Below are positions 54,254 to 62,777 of a DNA stretch of 64,000 bases, in pieces. A program made the translations under genes and the position numbers. The stretch lies in contig NZ_QOIL01000023.1 in NCBI RefSeq assembly GCF_003323745.1, positions 1 through 64,000 of the forward strand, written 5' to 3'. Within the stretch, counting starts at the first letter, position 1. Each line of letters starts with the position of its first letter. The notes under the pieces are model-generated. The model saw nothing but the letters and a program-made list of their open reading frames with translations, did not search any database and was not told the origin of the DNA. The DNA comes from Sphaerisporangium album (GTDB lineage: Bacteria > Actinomycetota > Actinomycetes > Streptosporangiales > Streptosporangiaceae).

Positions 54254-54316
54254 CCCCTGGGCGCCCCGCGGGAAATGGGTTCGCCCGCGCGGACCGAGCT
54301 TGGCACACTGTCCCGC

Positions 54317-55147
54317 ATGCTGTGGACCTTCACCGGGCACGTTGACGGCCTTCCCGATGGTGTCGAGCACTGGCTGCGCACCGACCCCGCCCGCAACACC
54401 GTCCCGCTGACCGTTCTCGGCCGCATGCGCGCCGGGCTGTGGGCCGACGGCGCCACGCTCGGCTGGCTGACCGCCGATGGCGAGGTGTGCGGGGCCGTCG
54501 TCCACACGCCGCCGTACCCGCTGCTGCTCGCCGACATTCCCGTCGACTCGGTGCCGGCGCTGGCCGACGCCGTGCGCGGGCGCGAGATCTCCGCCGTGTC
54601 CGGGCCCTGCCCGCAGGCCGAGGTGTTCGCCGAGGTGAGCGGCCTCACGGAGGTCGACCGCACCCGGCAGCGCCTCTATCGGCTCCAAGCGCTGAGCCCG
54701 GCGTCGTCCACCGGCGCGCCGCGCCCGGCCGGCGAGGCGGACGTCGAGCCGGTCGCCGCCTGGATGCGCGCCTTCATCGCCGAGGCCGAGCCGGGCAGCT
54801 CCGGCAGCGACCCGCTGCCCCAGATGAGGCACCGGATCGACCAGGGCGAGATCGTGCTGTGGGAGGACGGCGGGCGGCCCGTCGCGATGGCCGGCTTCTC
54901 GCGGCCGATCAGCGGCATGTCCCGTATCGGGCCGGTGTACACCCCGCCGGGGCTGCGCGGGCGCGGGTACGGCTCGGCGGTCACCCACGCCGCCACCCGC
55001 GCGGCGCAGGAGGCCGGAGGCGAGGTCATCCTGCTGTTCACCGACCTGTCGAACCCGACGTCGAACTCCATCTACCAGGCGCTCGGCTACCGCCCCCTCA
55101 GCGACTACATCTCCATCTCCTTCTCGCCGGGCGATCAGCGGGCGTAG
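54317..55147 (+). CDS. GNAT-family N-acetyltransferase
   Basis: The 276-residue product has a C-terminal GNAT domain: IGPVYTPPGLRGRGYGSAV contains the acetyl-CoA-binding Q/R-x-x-G-x-G-like loop, followed by LLFTDLSNPTSNSIYQALGY typical of the family. The N-terminal half looks like a degenerate second GNAT-like domain. The acceptor is unknown. ATG 54317 was chosen over 54275 as the first start directly before the conserved region. The 3' end overlaps the convergent DUF1990 gene by 13 nt. Confidence 0.82.
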   Translation: MLWTFTGHVDGLPDGVEHWLRTDPARNTVPLTVLGRMRAGLWADGATLGWLTADGEVCGAVVHTPPYPLLLADIPVDSVPALADAVRGREISAVSGPCPQAEVFAEVSGLTEVDRTRQRLYRLQALSPASSTGAPRPAGEADVEPVAAWMRAFIAEAEPGSSGSDPLPQMRHRIDQGEIVLWEDGGRPVAMAGFSRPISGMSRIGPVYTPPGLRGRGYGSAVTHAATRAAQEAGGEVILLFTDLSNPTSNSIYQALGYRPLSDYISISFSPGDQRA

Positions 55148-55656
55148 CGGCGCAGGGCGGCGGCGTAGCGCCCGCAGAAGAACTCGACGGCGAGAACGGT
55201 CAGCGGCCACCCGAGGCGGCTGTACCAGCGTCCGGGCCGGACGAAGGCGGTGACCGCGAACGTCATCGCCCCGTCGTCGCCGACTTCGAGCAGCAACGAC
55301 TCCTCGCCCTTCTCGGGATGGCCGGGGAGCGTTCCGTAGGCGAAGCCGGCGCGGCGGTCCTCCTCCACCGTCCAGATCACGCGGCAGGGGGCGAGCAGGC
55401 CGATCGGGCCGACGCCGAGGCGGTTCACCACCACCTCGCCCGGCGCCGCCCGAGGCGCGGTGGCCCGAGGGGAAAGGCCGAGCGCGGCGTGCACACGCCA
55501 GGTCATCAGGGCGTCGGCGGCGCGGGTGAACCCGGCGGCGTCGCCCGCGGGGTAGCGGCGCCGCACGTGGTGGTATCCCGGCGGCAGGTCGCCCGTGCGG
55601 GTCGCCCCCACCTCGGGGTAGGTGGGCTCGGCGTTCAGATAGCGCTTCGGGTCCAT
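55135..55656 (-). CDS. DUF1990 family protein
   Basis: The 173-residue product has the features of DUF1990: EVGATRTGDLPPGYHHVRRR, the central VVNRLGVGPIGLLAPCRVIWTV, GFAYGTLPGHPEKGEESLLLE, and a hydrophobic C-terminal segment. The fold resembles START-like proteins; function unknown. It lies 29 nt behind the YndJ-like gene on the same strand, a known neighbour pair. ATG 55656 has GAGGAG directly upstream. Confidence 0.88.
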   Translation of the reverse strand: MDPKRYLNAEPTYPEVGATRTGDLPPGYHHVRRRYPAGDAAGFTRAADALMTWRVHAALGLSPRATAPRAAPGEVVVNRLGVGPIGLLAPCRVIWTVEEDRRAGFAYGTLPGHPEKGEESLLLEVGDDGAMTFAVTAFVRPGRWYSRLGWPLTVLAVEFFCGRYAAALRRYAR

Positions 55657-55685
55657 GAGCTCCTCTTCTCGGTCACAGGTCTCGG

Positions 55686-56501
55686 TCACAGCGGCCGGGG
55701 CCGCAGCCTGCGCCAGGCGGCCAGCCCGCAGAGGGCGAATCCGGCGGCGTTGCACACTCCGTGGGTGGCGGCCATCCATTCGATCGACGGGTGGGGGAGG
55801 CCGGTGGCCTCGCCCAGGGCCCAGCTCAGCGCCAGCGCCATCGTCGCGGCGAGCACCGCGGCGGAGACGGCGAGCAGCCCCCGGGTCAGCGGGTCCGGAG
55901 CACGGCGCCGGACGTCCGTCCATGTCAGCAGGCCGACCAGCCACATGCCCGCCGTCAGCGCTACCGCTCCCGCCAACTCTGCCCAGTCCCCTATGAAGTA
56001 ACCGGCGAGGACCAGCAGGGTGCCGCCCGGGACGGCGAGCGCGGCGGCCTTGGAGGCGACCCGGTCGCCGGTGGCCCGGCACACCAGACCGGCCGTCAGG
56101 GCGGCGGCGAACCCCGCGTAGTGGAAGTGCGCCACGGTCAGGGCCAGGATGGCGGGCTTGAACCCCAGCAGCGGGTGGCCCGCGCGCTCCCACACCAGGG
56201 ACAGGCCCGCGACGGCCGGAGTCACGAGCGCGGTCAGGACCGCCACCTCGCGGGGGGCGAGGCAACGGCGCCGCGCCAGCCGCGCGGCCGCGTGGAGGGC
56301 GGGCGCGGCCGTGGCGAGGGCGTACAGGACGGCGAGCGCGACCGCGACGGGCCCGCGGGGCAGCCAGAGCGACACCGCGCCCGGCACGGCGCCCGCGAGC
56401 CACGCGGCGCGGACCGCCCGCGGGACGCCGATCAGGTGGAGCCCGGCGGGCACCACGACCAGCATTCCCACCATGATGACCACATTGACCAGGGGGACCA
56501 T
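55686..56501 (-). CDS. YndJ-family membrane protein
   Basis: The 271-residue product has about eight hydrophobic helices and the family segment LALTVAHFHYAGFAAALTAGLV with its conserved histidines. YndJ-like proteins occur beside DUF1990 in Bacillus and actinomycetes; no activity is established. ATG 56501 has GGAGG at 4-nt spacing. A palindrome TTGAAC-GT-GTTCAA lies 11 nt upstream of the start, so a TetR-like repressor probably controls the pair. Confidence 0.85.
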   Translation of the reverse strand: MVPLVNVVIMVGMLVVVPAGLHLIGVPRAVRAAWLAGAVPGAVSLWLPRGPVAVALAVLYALATAAPALHAAARLARRRCLAPREVAVLTALVTPAVAGLSLVWERAGHPLLGFKPAILALTVAHFHYAGFAAALTAGLVCRATGDRVASKAAALAVPGGTLLVLAGYFIGDWAELAGAVALTAGMWLVGLLTWTDVRRRAPDPLTRGLLAVSAAVLAATMALALSWALGEATGLPHPSIEWMAATHGVCNAAGFALCGLAAWRRLRPRPL

Positions 56502-56512
56502 GCCGCCTCCGG

Positions 56513-56526
56513 TTGAACGTGTTCAA
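56513..56526. promoter_or_regulatory. Palindrome upstream of the YndJ gene
   Basis: TTGAACGTGTTCAA is a perfect inverted repeat, 11 nt before the start codon and next to an AT-rich stretch. The form is typical for TetR-family operators. No regulator gene is adjacent, so the binder is unknown. Confidence 0.6.
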
Positions 56527-56727
56527 ACAGCTTTTGAGGGGACGTTATCAGGTGGTCAAGGGCGTAAGATTCCGGGGGTCGCCGTCAGGGAGCCGCTGAC
56601 GCCCGGACTCGTACCGCCTGTCTTTTTTGGGGGGTAGCGGCCACCGCGAAATGCGGACAATTCAGGGCAAATAGCGCAAGATCGCTATATCTTTGTCTAC
56701 ACTGTTAACTCTCAATCCTGACCTGCC

Positions 56728-56757
56728 TTGACTTTCCATGTGGTATCCCCCTATTTA
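56728..56757 (+). promoter_or_regulatory. Putative promoter of the methyltransferase gene
   Basis: TTGACT (56728-56733) and TATTTA (56752-56757) with 18-nt spacing. The 295-nt interval from the YndJ start to 56796 is AT-rich in its right part and has no other gene. If correct, transcription starts after the first in-frame ATG at 56758, which favours the start at 56797. Confidence 0.5.
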
Positions 56758-56796
56758 ATGGAGAGTCAGATATTCATTCGGCGTTGGGTGGACGAA

Positions 56797-57450
56797 ATGA
56801 CTGTGGGACGCTCGCGCCCGGCGCATCGGGCGGCGCAGGCCGATGCGTTCGACCGGATCGGCGACCGGTACGACGAGGCGTTTCCTTACAAGGGCGGTCA
56901 GATCGCGTCGGCGGAGTGGATCCTGCGCAAGCTCCGCCCGGGCGCACGGGTGCTCGACGTCGGCTGCGGCACGGGCGTGCCGACGGCGCGGCAGTTCATC
57001 GAGGCCGGCTGCGAGGTCACGGGCATCGACATCTCGCCCGTCATGCTCTCGATCGCCGCCAAGAACGTGCCGGAGGCCGAGCTCCACCAGCTCGACGTCA
57101 TGGAAGTGGACGAGACGCTGGGCCGGTTCGACGCGGTGGCCGCCTACTTCTCGCTCTCGATGCTCCGCCGCGAGGAGATCATGGCGTCCCTGCTGCGCCT
57201 GCACGAGATCCTCGTGCCGGGAGGCTGGCTCGGCCTCGGCATGGTCGAGATGGACATGGACGACGCGCCGGTCCGCGTCCTCGGCACCTCGATGCGCATG
57301 ACCGGCTACGGCCGGGCGGCGCTGCGGGCCGTCGTCCAGGAGGCGGGCTTCTCCGTCCGCGAGCAGATGGACCTGGCCTATGTGCCGGCCAGCGACACCG
57401 ATCCCTTCGAGATGCAGCTCTTCCTGAACTGCCGCAGGAACACGTTCTGA
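56797..57450 (+). CDS. Class I SAM-dependent methyltransferase
   Basis: The 217-residue product has motif I VLDVGCGTGVPTARQF, the acidic motif II position in VTGIDISPVML, and post-I features QLDVMEVDETLGRFDAVAAYFSLSML with ILVPGGWLGLGMVEMDM. It is a small-molecule methyltransferase of the UbiE/Coq5-like kind with unknown acceptor. The start is 56797; ATG 56758 would add 13 residues but lies at or before the predicted transcription start. It is monocistronic as far as can be seen. Confidence 0.85.
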   Translation: MTVGRSRPAHRAAQADAFDRIGDRYDEAFPYKGGQIASAEWILRKLRPGARVLDVGCGTGVPTARQFIEAGCEVTGIDISPVMLSIAAKNVPEAELHQLDVMEVDETLGRFDAVAAYFSLSMLRREEIMASLLRLHEILVPGGWLGLGMVEMDMDDAPVRVLGTSMRMTGYGRAALRAVVQEAGFSVREQMDLAYVPASDTDPFEMQLFLNCRRNTF

Positions 57451-57515
57451 CCCGTTCGCGGCGGCCCGCCGCGCGTGTTTGACGGGTCACGCCGCGGACG
57501 CCTACCGTCCGGAAT

Positions 57516-57529
57516 ACCGACTGGTCGGT
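57516..57529. promoter_or_regulatory. TetR-type operator before the SDR gene
   Basis: accgactggtcggt is an inverted repeat with one mismatch, 18 nt before the SDR start. The form ACCGAC-NGGTCGGT is common for TetR regulators in actinomycetes. Confidence 0.6.
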
Positions 57530-57547
57530 TTGGGACGGAGAACGCGT

Positions 57548-58336
57548 ATGCGGGTACGAGACCGGGTCGTCGTCGTGACCGGCGCGGCCGGAGGCATCGG
57601 ACGGGCCATGGCCCGGCGGTTCGCCGACGAGGGAGCCGCCGGGGTGGTCGTCGCCGACCTGGACGAGGCGGGCGCCGCCGCCGCGGCGAGCGAGATCGGC
57701 GACCGTGCGGTCGCCGTGCGCACCGACGTGTCCGTCGAGGCCGAGGTCCAGGCGCTGGTCCGCGCCGCTGAGGAGGCGTTCGGGCCCGTCGGCCTGTTCT
57801 GCTCCAACGCCGGCGTCGTCACGGGCCACGGCCTGGACGCCGGCGACCTGGACTGGACCAGGACCATCGACGTCAACCTTCTCGCCCACGTGTACGCCGC
57901 GCGCGCCGTGGTCCCGGGGATGGTCGAGCGGGGCGGCGGCTACCTGCTCAACACCTGCTCGGCCGCCGGGCTGATCAGCTGCCCCGGCGACGCGCCGTAC
58001 GCGGTGACGAAGTCGGCCGCGATCGCCTTCGCCGAGTGGATCTCCATCCACTACCGGGCCAAGGGGATCGGCGTGAGCGTGCTCGCGCCTCAGGGCGTGC
58101 GCACCGGCCTGCTCGGGGAGGGCGCGGAGAACAGCCTGGTCTACCGCGGGGTGGTCGCCTCCGGTGAGATCCTCAGCCCTGAGCAGGTGGCTCGGACGGT
58201 GATCGACGGCCTCGACGCCGAGCGCTTCTACATCCTGCCCCATCCCGAGGTCGCCGAGTACGTCCGCCGCAAGTACGACGACACCGACCGCTGGCTCGCG
58301 GGCATGTCCCGGTTCGTCGCCTCGCTGGAGGGCTGA
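57548..58336 (+). CDS. Short-chain dehydrogenase/reductase
   Basis: The 262-residue product has the cofactor motif VVVTGAAGGIGRAMARRF, DLDEAG that favours NAD over NADP, the CSNAGVV segment, and the catalytic triad region with Ser in NTCSAAGLI and Y-x-x-x-K in YAVTKSAA. Substrate unknown. ATG 57548 has GGGACGGAG upstream. A TetR-type operator directly before the gene suggests induction by its substrate or a related compound. Confidence 0.9.
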   Translation: MRVRDRVVVVTGAAGGIGRAMARRFADEGAAGVVVADLDEAGAAAAASEIGDRAVAVRTDVSVEAEVQALVRAAEEAFGPVGLFCSNAGVVTGHGLDAGDLDWTRTIDVNLLAHVYAARAVVPGMVERGGGYLLNTCSAAGLISCPGDAPYAVTKSAAIAFAEWISIHYRAKGIGVSVLAPQGVRTGLLGEGAENSLVYRGVVASGEILSPEQVARTVIDGLDAERFYILPHPEVAEYVRRKYDDTDRWLAGMSRFVASLEG

Positions 58337-58377
58337 GCCGGGCCCGGGGCGAAGCCGGACGGCGTCGGGCCGGGCGC

Positions 58378-58980
58378 TCAGGTCAGGGCGGCGAAGGCGC
58401 CGGCGCCGATGAGCGCCACCGCCCAGGCCAGGTCGAGGTTGAACCACGCGCGGCGCAGCACCGAGACGCCCAGCTTCTCGTACACGACCACGGCGAGCGT
58501 GGCCGTCACCGTCAGCATCGCCAGGGTGTGCACCCCCGCGAAGGCGAGGGTCTGGCCGCTCAGCGCGAGCGCGGCCCGATCGTGGCCCGTCAGCGTGACC
58601 GGCAGCAGCATCAGCCCCGCGCCGTGCGCGGTGGCCATCAGGAACGACCACCCCGCGAGCTGCGGGCCGGTCACGCGCATGCCCACCCAGCGGGGATGGC
58701 GCCTGCGCAGCAGCTTCCACACGCCGAACCCGCACACCAGCGCGGCCACGGCGTAGGACACCGGCTTCGGCGGCGCGGACGTCCGCACGGCGGCGACCAG
58801 CGCCAGCGTGACCAGCACCGAGCCCGCGTGCCCGAGCACGATGGGCGGCAGCGCCGCCAGAACGGCGCGGCGCGAGCGCTCCTGGAGGCCGAGCGCGACC
58901 GCGAACAGCCAGCCCATGGCCGGGTTCAGGCCGTGGAAGGCGCCGAACCCGGCCAGGACGAGCACCTGCGTGAGGTCCAT
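58378..58980 (-). CDS. Membrane protein beside the selenium-binding protein gene
   Basis: A 200-residue product with six hydrophobic helices. The first helix has GFGAFHGLNPAMGWLFAVALG, resembling the conserved HGxNPxMGW pattern of UreH/TauE-like metal or sulfur transporters, and a later helix has TAHGAGLMLLPV with another histidine. The start lies 7 nt after the stop of the selenium-binding protein gene, so the two are co-transcribed. It may supply copper or handle a sulfur product; this is inference. Confidence 0.75.
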   Translation of the reverse strand: MDLTQVLVLAGFGAFHGLNPAMGWLFAVALGLQERSRRAVLAALPPIVLGHAGSVLVTLALVAAVRTSAPPKPVSYAVAALVCGFGVWKLLRRRHPRWVGMRVTGPQLAGWSFLMATAHGAGLMLLPVTLTGHDRAALALSGQTLAFAGVHTLAMLTVTATLAVVVYEKLGVSVLRRAWFNLDLAWAVALIGAGAFAALT

Positions 58981-58987
58981 GCGACGG

Positions 58988-60385
58988 TCAGGGGTAGCAG
59001 AAGGAGTCGGAGGAGGAGTCGCCGCCCTGCAGTCTGACCTGATGGGGGCGGCGGCCGTCCGCGGCGAAGTCGACGAGGAAGCCCGGGTCCAGCGCGAGCG
59101 AGCCGTCCTCGCCGATGTCGGCCTTGGCCATCCACCCCGCGATGCCGTCGGGGTAGAACACGTCGTCCCAGGAGCGGTACAGCGAGTTGGTGAAGTACGC
59201 GCGCCTGCCGTCCCGGCTGACCTCGACCATCTGCGGCCCGCCGTTCCTGGCCGTGCCGGGCGTGCCGGGGTGGGCGTCGCGACCGGCGATGCCGCCGACG
59301 CGCACCGAGCCAGTCTGCCGGGGGTTCAGCGGGTCGGACACGTCGAAGGCGAGCAGCTCGCCGGTGCCCCAGGCCGAGACGAGCAGGATGCGATCGTCCA
59401 GCGTGAGGGAGATGTCGCTGACCAGCGGCGGCACGGCGCCGAACTGCTTGAGCGGCTCGGGCAGCAGCGCCGGGTCGGCGGGTTCGGCGGGGATCGTGAT
59501 CGTCTTCTTCGCCTTCCAGGCGCCGTCCTCCAGGTACCACGTGAAGATGTTCGCCGACAGGTCCTCGACGCTGATCACCGTGTTGACGAAGCCGTAGGTC
59601 TTGGTCGGATCGTGGGAGGGACGCAGCTCCAGCGCCATCTGGTGCTGGTCGCCGAGGTCGATCTCCTGCAGGTGGGTGCGCTTGCGCAGGTCCCAGGCGT
59701 GGAGCTTGTGGCCGTACTTCCTGCCGACCAGCAGGCCGAGGTCCGGACCCGCCTCGATCATGTTGGGGGTGCCCCACTCGCTGCTGATCATCGTGTCGTG
59801 CCCGAGATGCCACCAGAAGTCGTAGTGCAGGCGCTGCGGCCCCCGGTCGGCCTCCCACTGGCCGAGCGGCTCGAAGGTGTCGTGGTCGAGCATGAAGACG
59901 CCGCCGGGCGCGTCGCCGTTCACGTCGCCGAGCGCGCTGACGTAGATCGCGTCGGTGCCGCAGTGCACGGTGTGGGGGCGGCTGTAGCCGGTGCGCTCGA
60001 AGATCGTCTCGGGTTCGATCGTCTTCACCAGCTTGGGACGGGCGGGGTCGTCCTTGACGTCGAAGATGTAGACGCGCGAGGAGCGCAGGCCGGGGACGAC
60101 CAGGTAGCGCCGCTCGACGTGCGGGTGCGGGGCGTACGGGCACAGGGCCGCGCTGCACACGTTCCACCCGAAGTGATGCAGCTCGTCCCCGGGCACGGGC
60201 ATGTCGTGGACGCCGGCGACCGTGCCGTAACCCGGCGACTCCGGGTCGAGGTCGATCGTCGCGAGCCCGTCGGGCCGGCCCTCGCCCCCGGTGTCCAGGA
60301 GCGCGACGTACGCCAGCCCCTCGCGCGGGGCGCGCATGGCCTCACGGGCGGAGGGATAGAACGTGGGATCGGGTTGGATGAGCAC
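58988..60385 (-). CDS. mtoX: Selenium-binding protein / methanethiol oxidase
   Basis: The 465-residue product is of the SBP56 family: ELHHFGWNVCSAALCPYAPH, RYLVVPGLRSSRVYIFDVKDD, PHTVHCGTDAIYVSALGD, RLHYDFWWHLGHDTMISSEWG and the C-terminal GGPQMVEVSRDGRRAYFTNSLY. Bacterial members with tested function oxidise methanethiol to formaldehyde, hydrogen sulfide and hydrogen peroxide and need copper. The conserved histidines of the metal site are visible in the segments above. It starts with GTG and is first in a two-gene operon with a six-helix membrane protein. Confidence 0.9.
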   Translation of the reverse strand: MLIQPDPTFYPSAREAMRAPREGLAYVALLDTGGEGRPDGLATIDLDPESPGYGTVAGVHDMPVPGDELHHFGWNVCSAALCPYAPHPHVERRYLVVPGLRSSRVYIFDVKDDPARPKLVKTIEPETIFERTGYSRPHTVHCGTDAIYVSALGDVNGDAPGGVFMLDHDTFEPLGQWEADRGPQRLHYDFWWHLGHDTMISSEWGTPNMIEAGPDLGLLVGRKYGHKLHAWDLRKRTHLQEIDLGDQHQMALELRPSHDPTKTYGFVNTVISVEDLSANIFTWYLEDGAWKAKKTITIPAEPADPALLPEPLKQFGAVPPLVSDISLTLDDRILLVSAWGTGELLAFDVSDPLNPRQTGSVRVGGIAGRDAHPGTPGTARNGGPQMVEVSRDGRRAYFTNSLYRSWDDVFYPDGIAGWMAKADIGEDGSLALDPGFLVDFAADGRRPHQVRLQGGDSSSDSFCYP

Positions 60386-60611
60386 GTGACCGCCTTCGGA
60401 GTCGGACCGGGCAGATAACCCATCAATCTTGTAGGAAAACCGGGACTTGTCCAGTGGGTGTGCGGCTTACGTGCGTTACGTCCGGAAAGTCCTGTGTCGT
60501 CGGGTGGATCGGGGGTCACAGCCTGGGAACGGTTCGTCCTCGCTTGCGTGACGGCTCCGGCGCCGCGCCGCCGGGCGGTCGTCGTACGGGGTGATGCCGA
60601 GGGAGGCTTTC

Positions 60612-62129
60612 ATGAAGTCACGTTTCCTCATCTGCGCCCTGGTGGCGCTCGCCCTGCTCGTCTCCGCGTGCGGCGGAGGCTCCGCGCCCACCGGCGCGCC
60701 CGCGACCGGCGTGTCACAGCCTGCCCAGACCTCGTTCCCCACCGTGCCGACGGCCACGCGCGCGCCCAACGTGCCCAGCGGCTCCGCCGAGCCCCTGCCG
60801 AGCGCCTCGGCGACCCGTCCGGCCGAGCGGCCCGCCGGGGAACTGTCCACCTTCGCCCTCGACGTCGACACCGCGTCGTACGGCTACGCCCGCACCGCGC
60901 TCAAGGACGGACGCCTGCCCGACCCCGGCCAGGTGCGGCCGGAGGAGTTCGTCAACGCCTTCCGCCAGGACTACGCCGAGCCGTCCGGCGACGGCTTCGC
61001 CGTCCACATCGACGGAGCCAAAGCGAGCGACGCCACGGCGCTGCTCAGGGTCGGGTTGCAGACCCGGACCGCCGAGGCGGCCTCCCGCAGGCCCGCCAAC
61101 CTCACCTTCGTCGTCGACGTGTCCGGCTCGATGTCCGACCCCGGCCGCCTCGACCTCGTCCGCGACGCACTGCACACACTCGTGGACCAGCTCGGACCGA
61201 GCGACTCGGTGTCGATCGTGTCCTTCAGCGACGAGGCGCGGCTGCGCATCCCGATGACGGCCGCCGGCGAGCGCGGCAGGCTGCACGAGGCGATCGACAC
61301 CCTGCGGACGGAAGGTTCCACCAACCTGGAGTCCGGGCTCGTCACCGGCTACCAGGAGGCGGCCCGCGCCTTCCGGCCGGTGGCCACCAACCGCGTCATC
61401 CTGCTCTCCGACGGGCTGGCCAACCTCGGCGACACCACCTGGAAGGGCATCCTGGACCGCGTCGAGGATTACGCCGGGCGCCAGGTCACCCTGCTGTGCG
61501 TCGGCGTCGGCCGCGAGTACGGCGACACCCTGATGGAGCAGCTCGCCGACAACGGGGACGGCGCCGCCGTTTACGTCAGCTCGCGGGAGGACGCGCGCAA
61601 GGTGTTCGTCGACCGGCTGCCGGCCGCCCTGGACCTGCGGGCGCGCGACGCCAAGGCGCAGGTCGCGTTCAACCCGGCCACCGTCGCCTCGTACCGGCTG
61701 CTGGGGTACGAGAACCGGGCGCTGGCCGAGGGCGACTTCCGCGACGACTCCAAGGACGGCGGCGAGGTCGGCCCCGGGCACGCCGTCACCGCGCTGTACG
61801 AGGTGCGGCTGCGTCCGGGAACGTCGGGTCAGCTCGCCGTGGCGACCGTGCGATGGCAGGACCCCGACAGCCGCCAGCCCGCCGAGGCGAGCCGCGCCGT
61901 GGACGTCTCGGAGCTGTCCGGGTCGTTGTGGGAGGGGCCATCGCCGCGGCTCCAGGTCGACGCGGTCGTGGCGGCGTTCGCCGACCGGCTCAGGCGCGTG
62001 GACGGCGGGGTGTTCGAGGAGGACCTCGGCACGCTCGCCGGGCACGCCTCGCGGCTCGCGGCGGCGACGGAGGACCCGATGGTGACCGAGCTGGCCGAGC
62101 TGATCCGCACCGCCGGCTCGCTGCGATGA
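60612..62129 (+). CDS. VWA-domain lipoprotein (YfbK type)
   Basis: The 505-residue product has a lipoprotein signal with the lipobox LVSAC (Cys20), then a linker, the YfbK-type N-terminal domain (STFALDVDTASYGYARTALKDG), a VWA domain with the metal site D-x-S-x-S at residues 169-173 (DVSGSMSD), and the C-terminal DUF3520-like region (AQVAFNPATVASYRLLGYENR). It probably acts outside the cell membrane in protein binding. ATG 60612 has GAGGGAGG upstream. The 226-nt gap to the divergent selenium-binding gene has no further gene. Confidence 0.9.
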   Translation: MKSRFLICALVALALLVSACGGGSAPTGAPATGVSQPAQTSFPTVPTATRAPNVPSGSAEPLPSASATRPAERPAGELSTFALDVDTASYGYARTALKDGRLPDPGQVRPEEFVNAFRQDYAEPSGDGFAVHIDGAKASDATALLRVGLQTRTAEAASRRPANLTFVVDVSGSMSDPGRLDLVRDALHTLVDQLGPSDSVSIVSFSDEARLRIPMTAAGERGRLHEAIDTLRTEGSTNLESGLVTGYQEAARAFRPVATNRVILLSDGLANLGDTTWKGILDRVEDYAGRQVTLLCVGVGREYGDTLMEQLADNGDGAAVYVSSREDARKVFVDRLPAALDLRARDAKAQVAFNPATVASYRLLGYENRALAEGDFRDDSKDGGEVGPGHAVTALYEVRLRPGTSGQLAVATVRWQDPDSRQPAEASRAVDVSELSGSLWEGPSPRLQVDAVVAAFADRLRRVDGGVFEEDLGTLAGHASRLAAATEDPMVTELAELIRTAGSLR

Positions 62130-62151
62130 GCCAGGCGCGACGGGGATGTGC

Positions 62152-62180
62152 GGGACGGCGCTCGCGGAGGGCGCCGTCCC
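62152..62180. terminator. Bidirectional terminator between the VWA and EF-hand genes
   Basis: Perfect 10-bp stem gggacggcgc/gcgccgtccc with a 9-nt loop in the 55-nt gap between convergent genes. Confidence 0.85.
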
Positions 62181-62184
62181 GCCG

Positions 62185-62736
62185 TCACGACGACCGCCCG
62201 AGGATCGGGATCGCCGCCTTCTCGGGGTCCTCGCTGAAGTAGAAGTCGTACATCGCCTGCGCGAACTCGTCCTTGCCCAGGTGGCCGTCACCGTCGGTGT
62301 CGAGCAGGATGAACGCCTCCCGCGCCTCCGCGGTCCCGACGTCGTAGGCCGACCACAGGTGCAGGTACTCGCGCATGCTGAGCTTCTGGTCGCCGTCGGT
62401 GTCCAGCGCGTCCCACAGGGCGTCGGTGATGGGCCAGACGATCGCCACGATGAACGCCGTCCTGTCCAGACGGGGCGAGACGGCGTACTCGACGTACCGC
62501 TCCCGGGAGATGCGCCCCTCCTCATCGGTGCCGACGGCGGCCACGACGTTCTCCCACACCTGGGCGTAGGCGTCCTGGAGCCGGCCGCGCGCCGGGGCGT
62601 CCGGGGGAAGCCCCAGGCGGTCGGCCAGGTGAAGCCCGACGAGGTACATGTCCTGCTTGTCTATGAAGCCGTCCTGGTTGACGTCGCTGGTGTCGAAGGC
62701 GGATCCCGCGTTGGCTTCCTGGGGGCTCGGACGCAT
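62185..62736 (-). CDS. EF-hand calcium-binding protein (calerythrin-like)
   Basis: The 183-residue protein has three clear EF-hand loops: DVNQDGFIDKQD (18-29), DTDGDQKLSMRE (113-124) and DTDGDGHLGKDE (147-158), and a degenerate one near TDEEGRISRERY (71-82). This matches the four-EF-hand calerythrin type of actinomycetes, thought to buffer or sense calcium. There is no signal peptide. ATG 62736 has GAGGAG upstream. It lies 41 nt after the cyclodipeptide synthase gene on the same strand, which suggests a shared transcript. Confidence 0.93.
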   Translation of the reverse strand: MRPSPQEANAGSAFDTSDVNQDGFIDKQDMYLVGLHLADRLGLPPDAPARGRLQDAYAQVWENVVAAVGTDEEGRISRERYVEYAVSPRLDRTAFIVAIVWPITDALWDALDTDGDQKLSMREYLHLWSAYDVGTAEAREAFILLDTDGDGHLGKDEFAQAMYDFYFSEDPEKAAIPILGRSS

Positions 62737-62777
62737 TCTCGGCTCCTCGCATCACGATTACGTGGGGTGACCAATCG

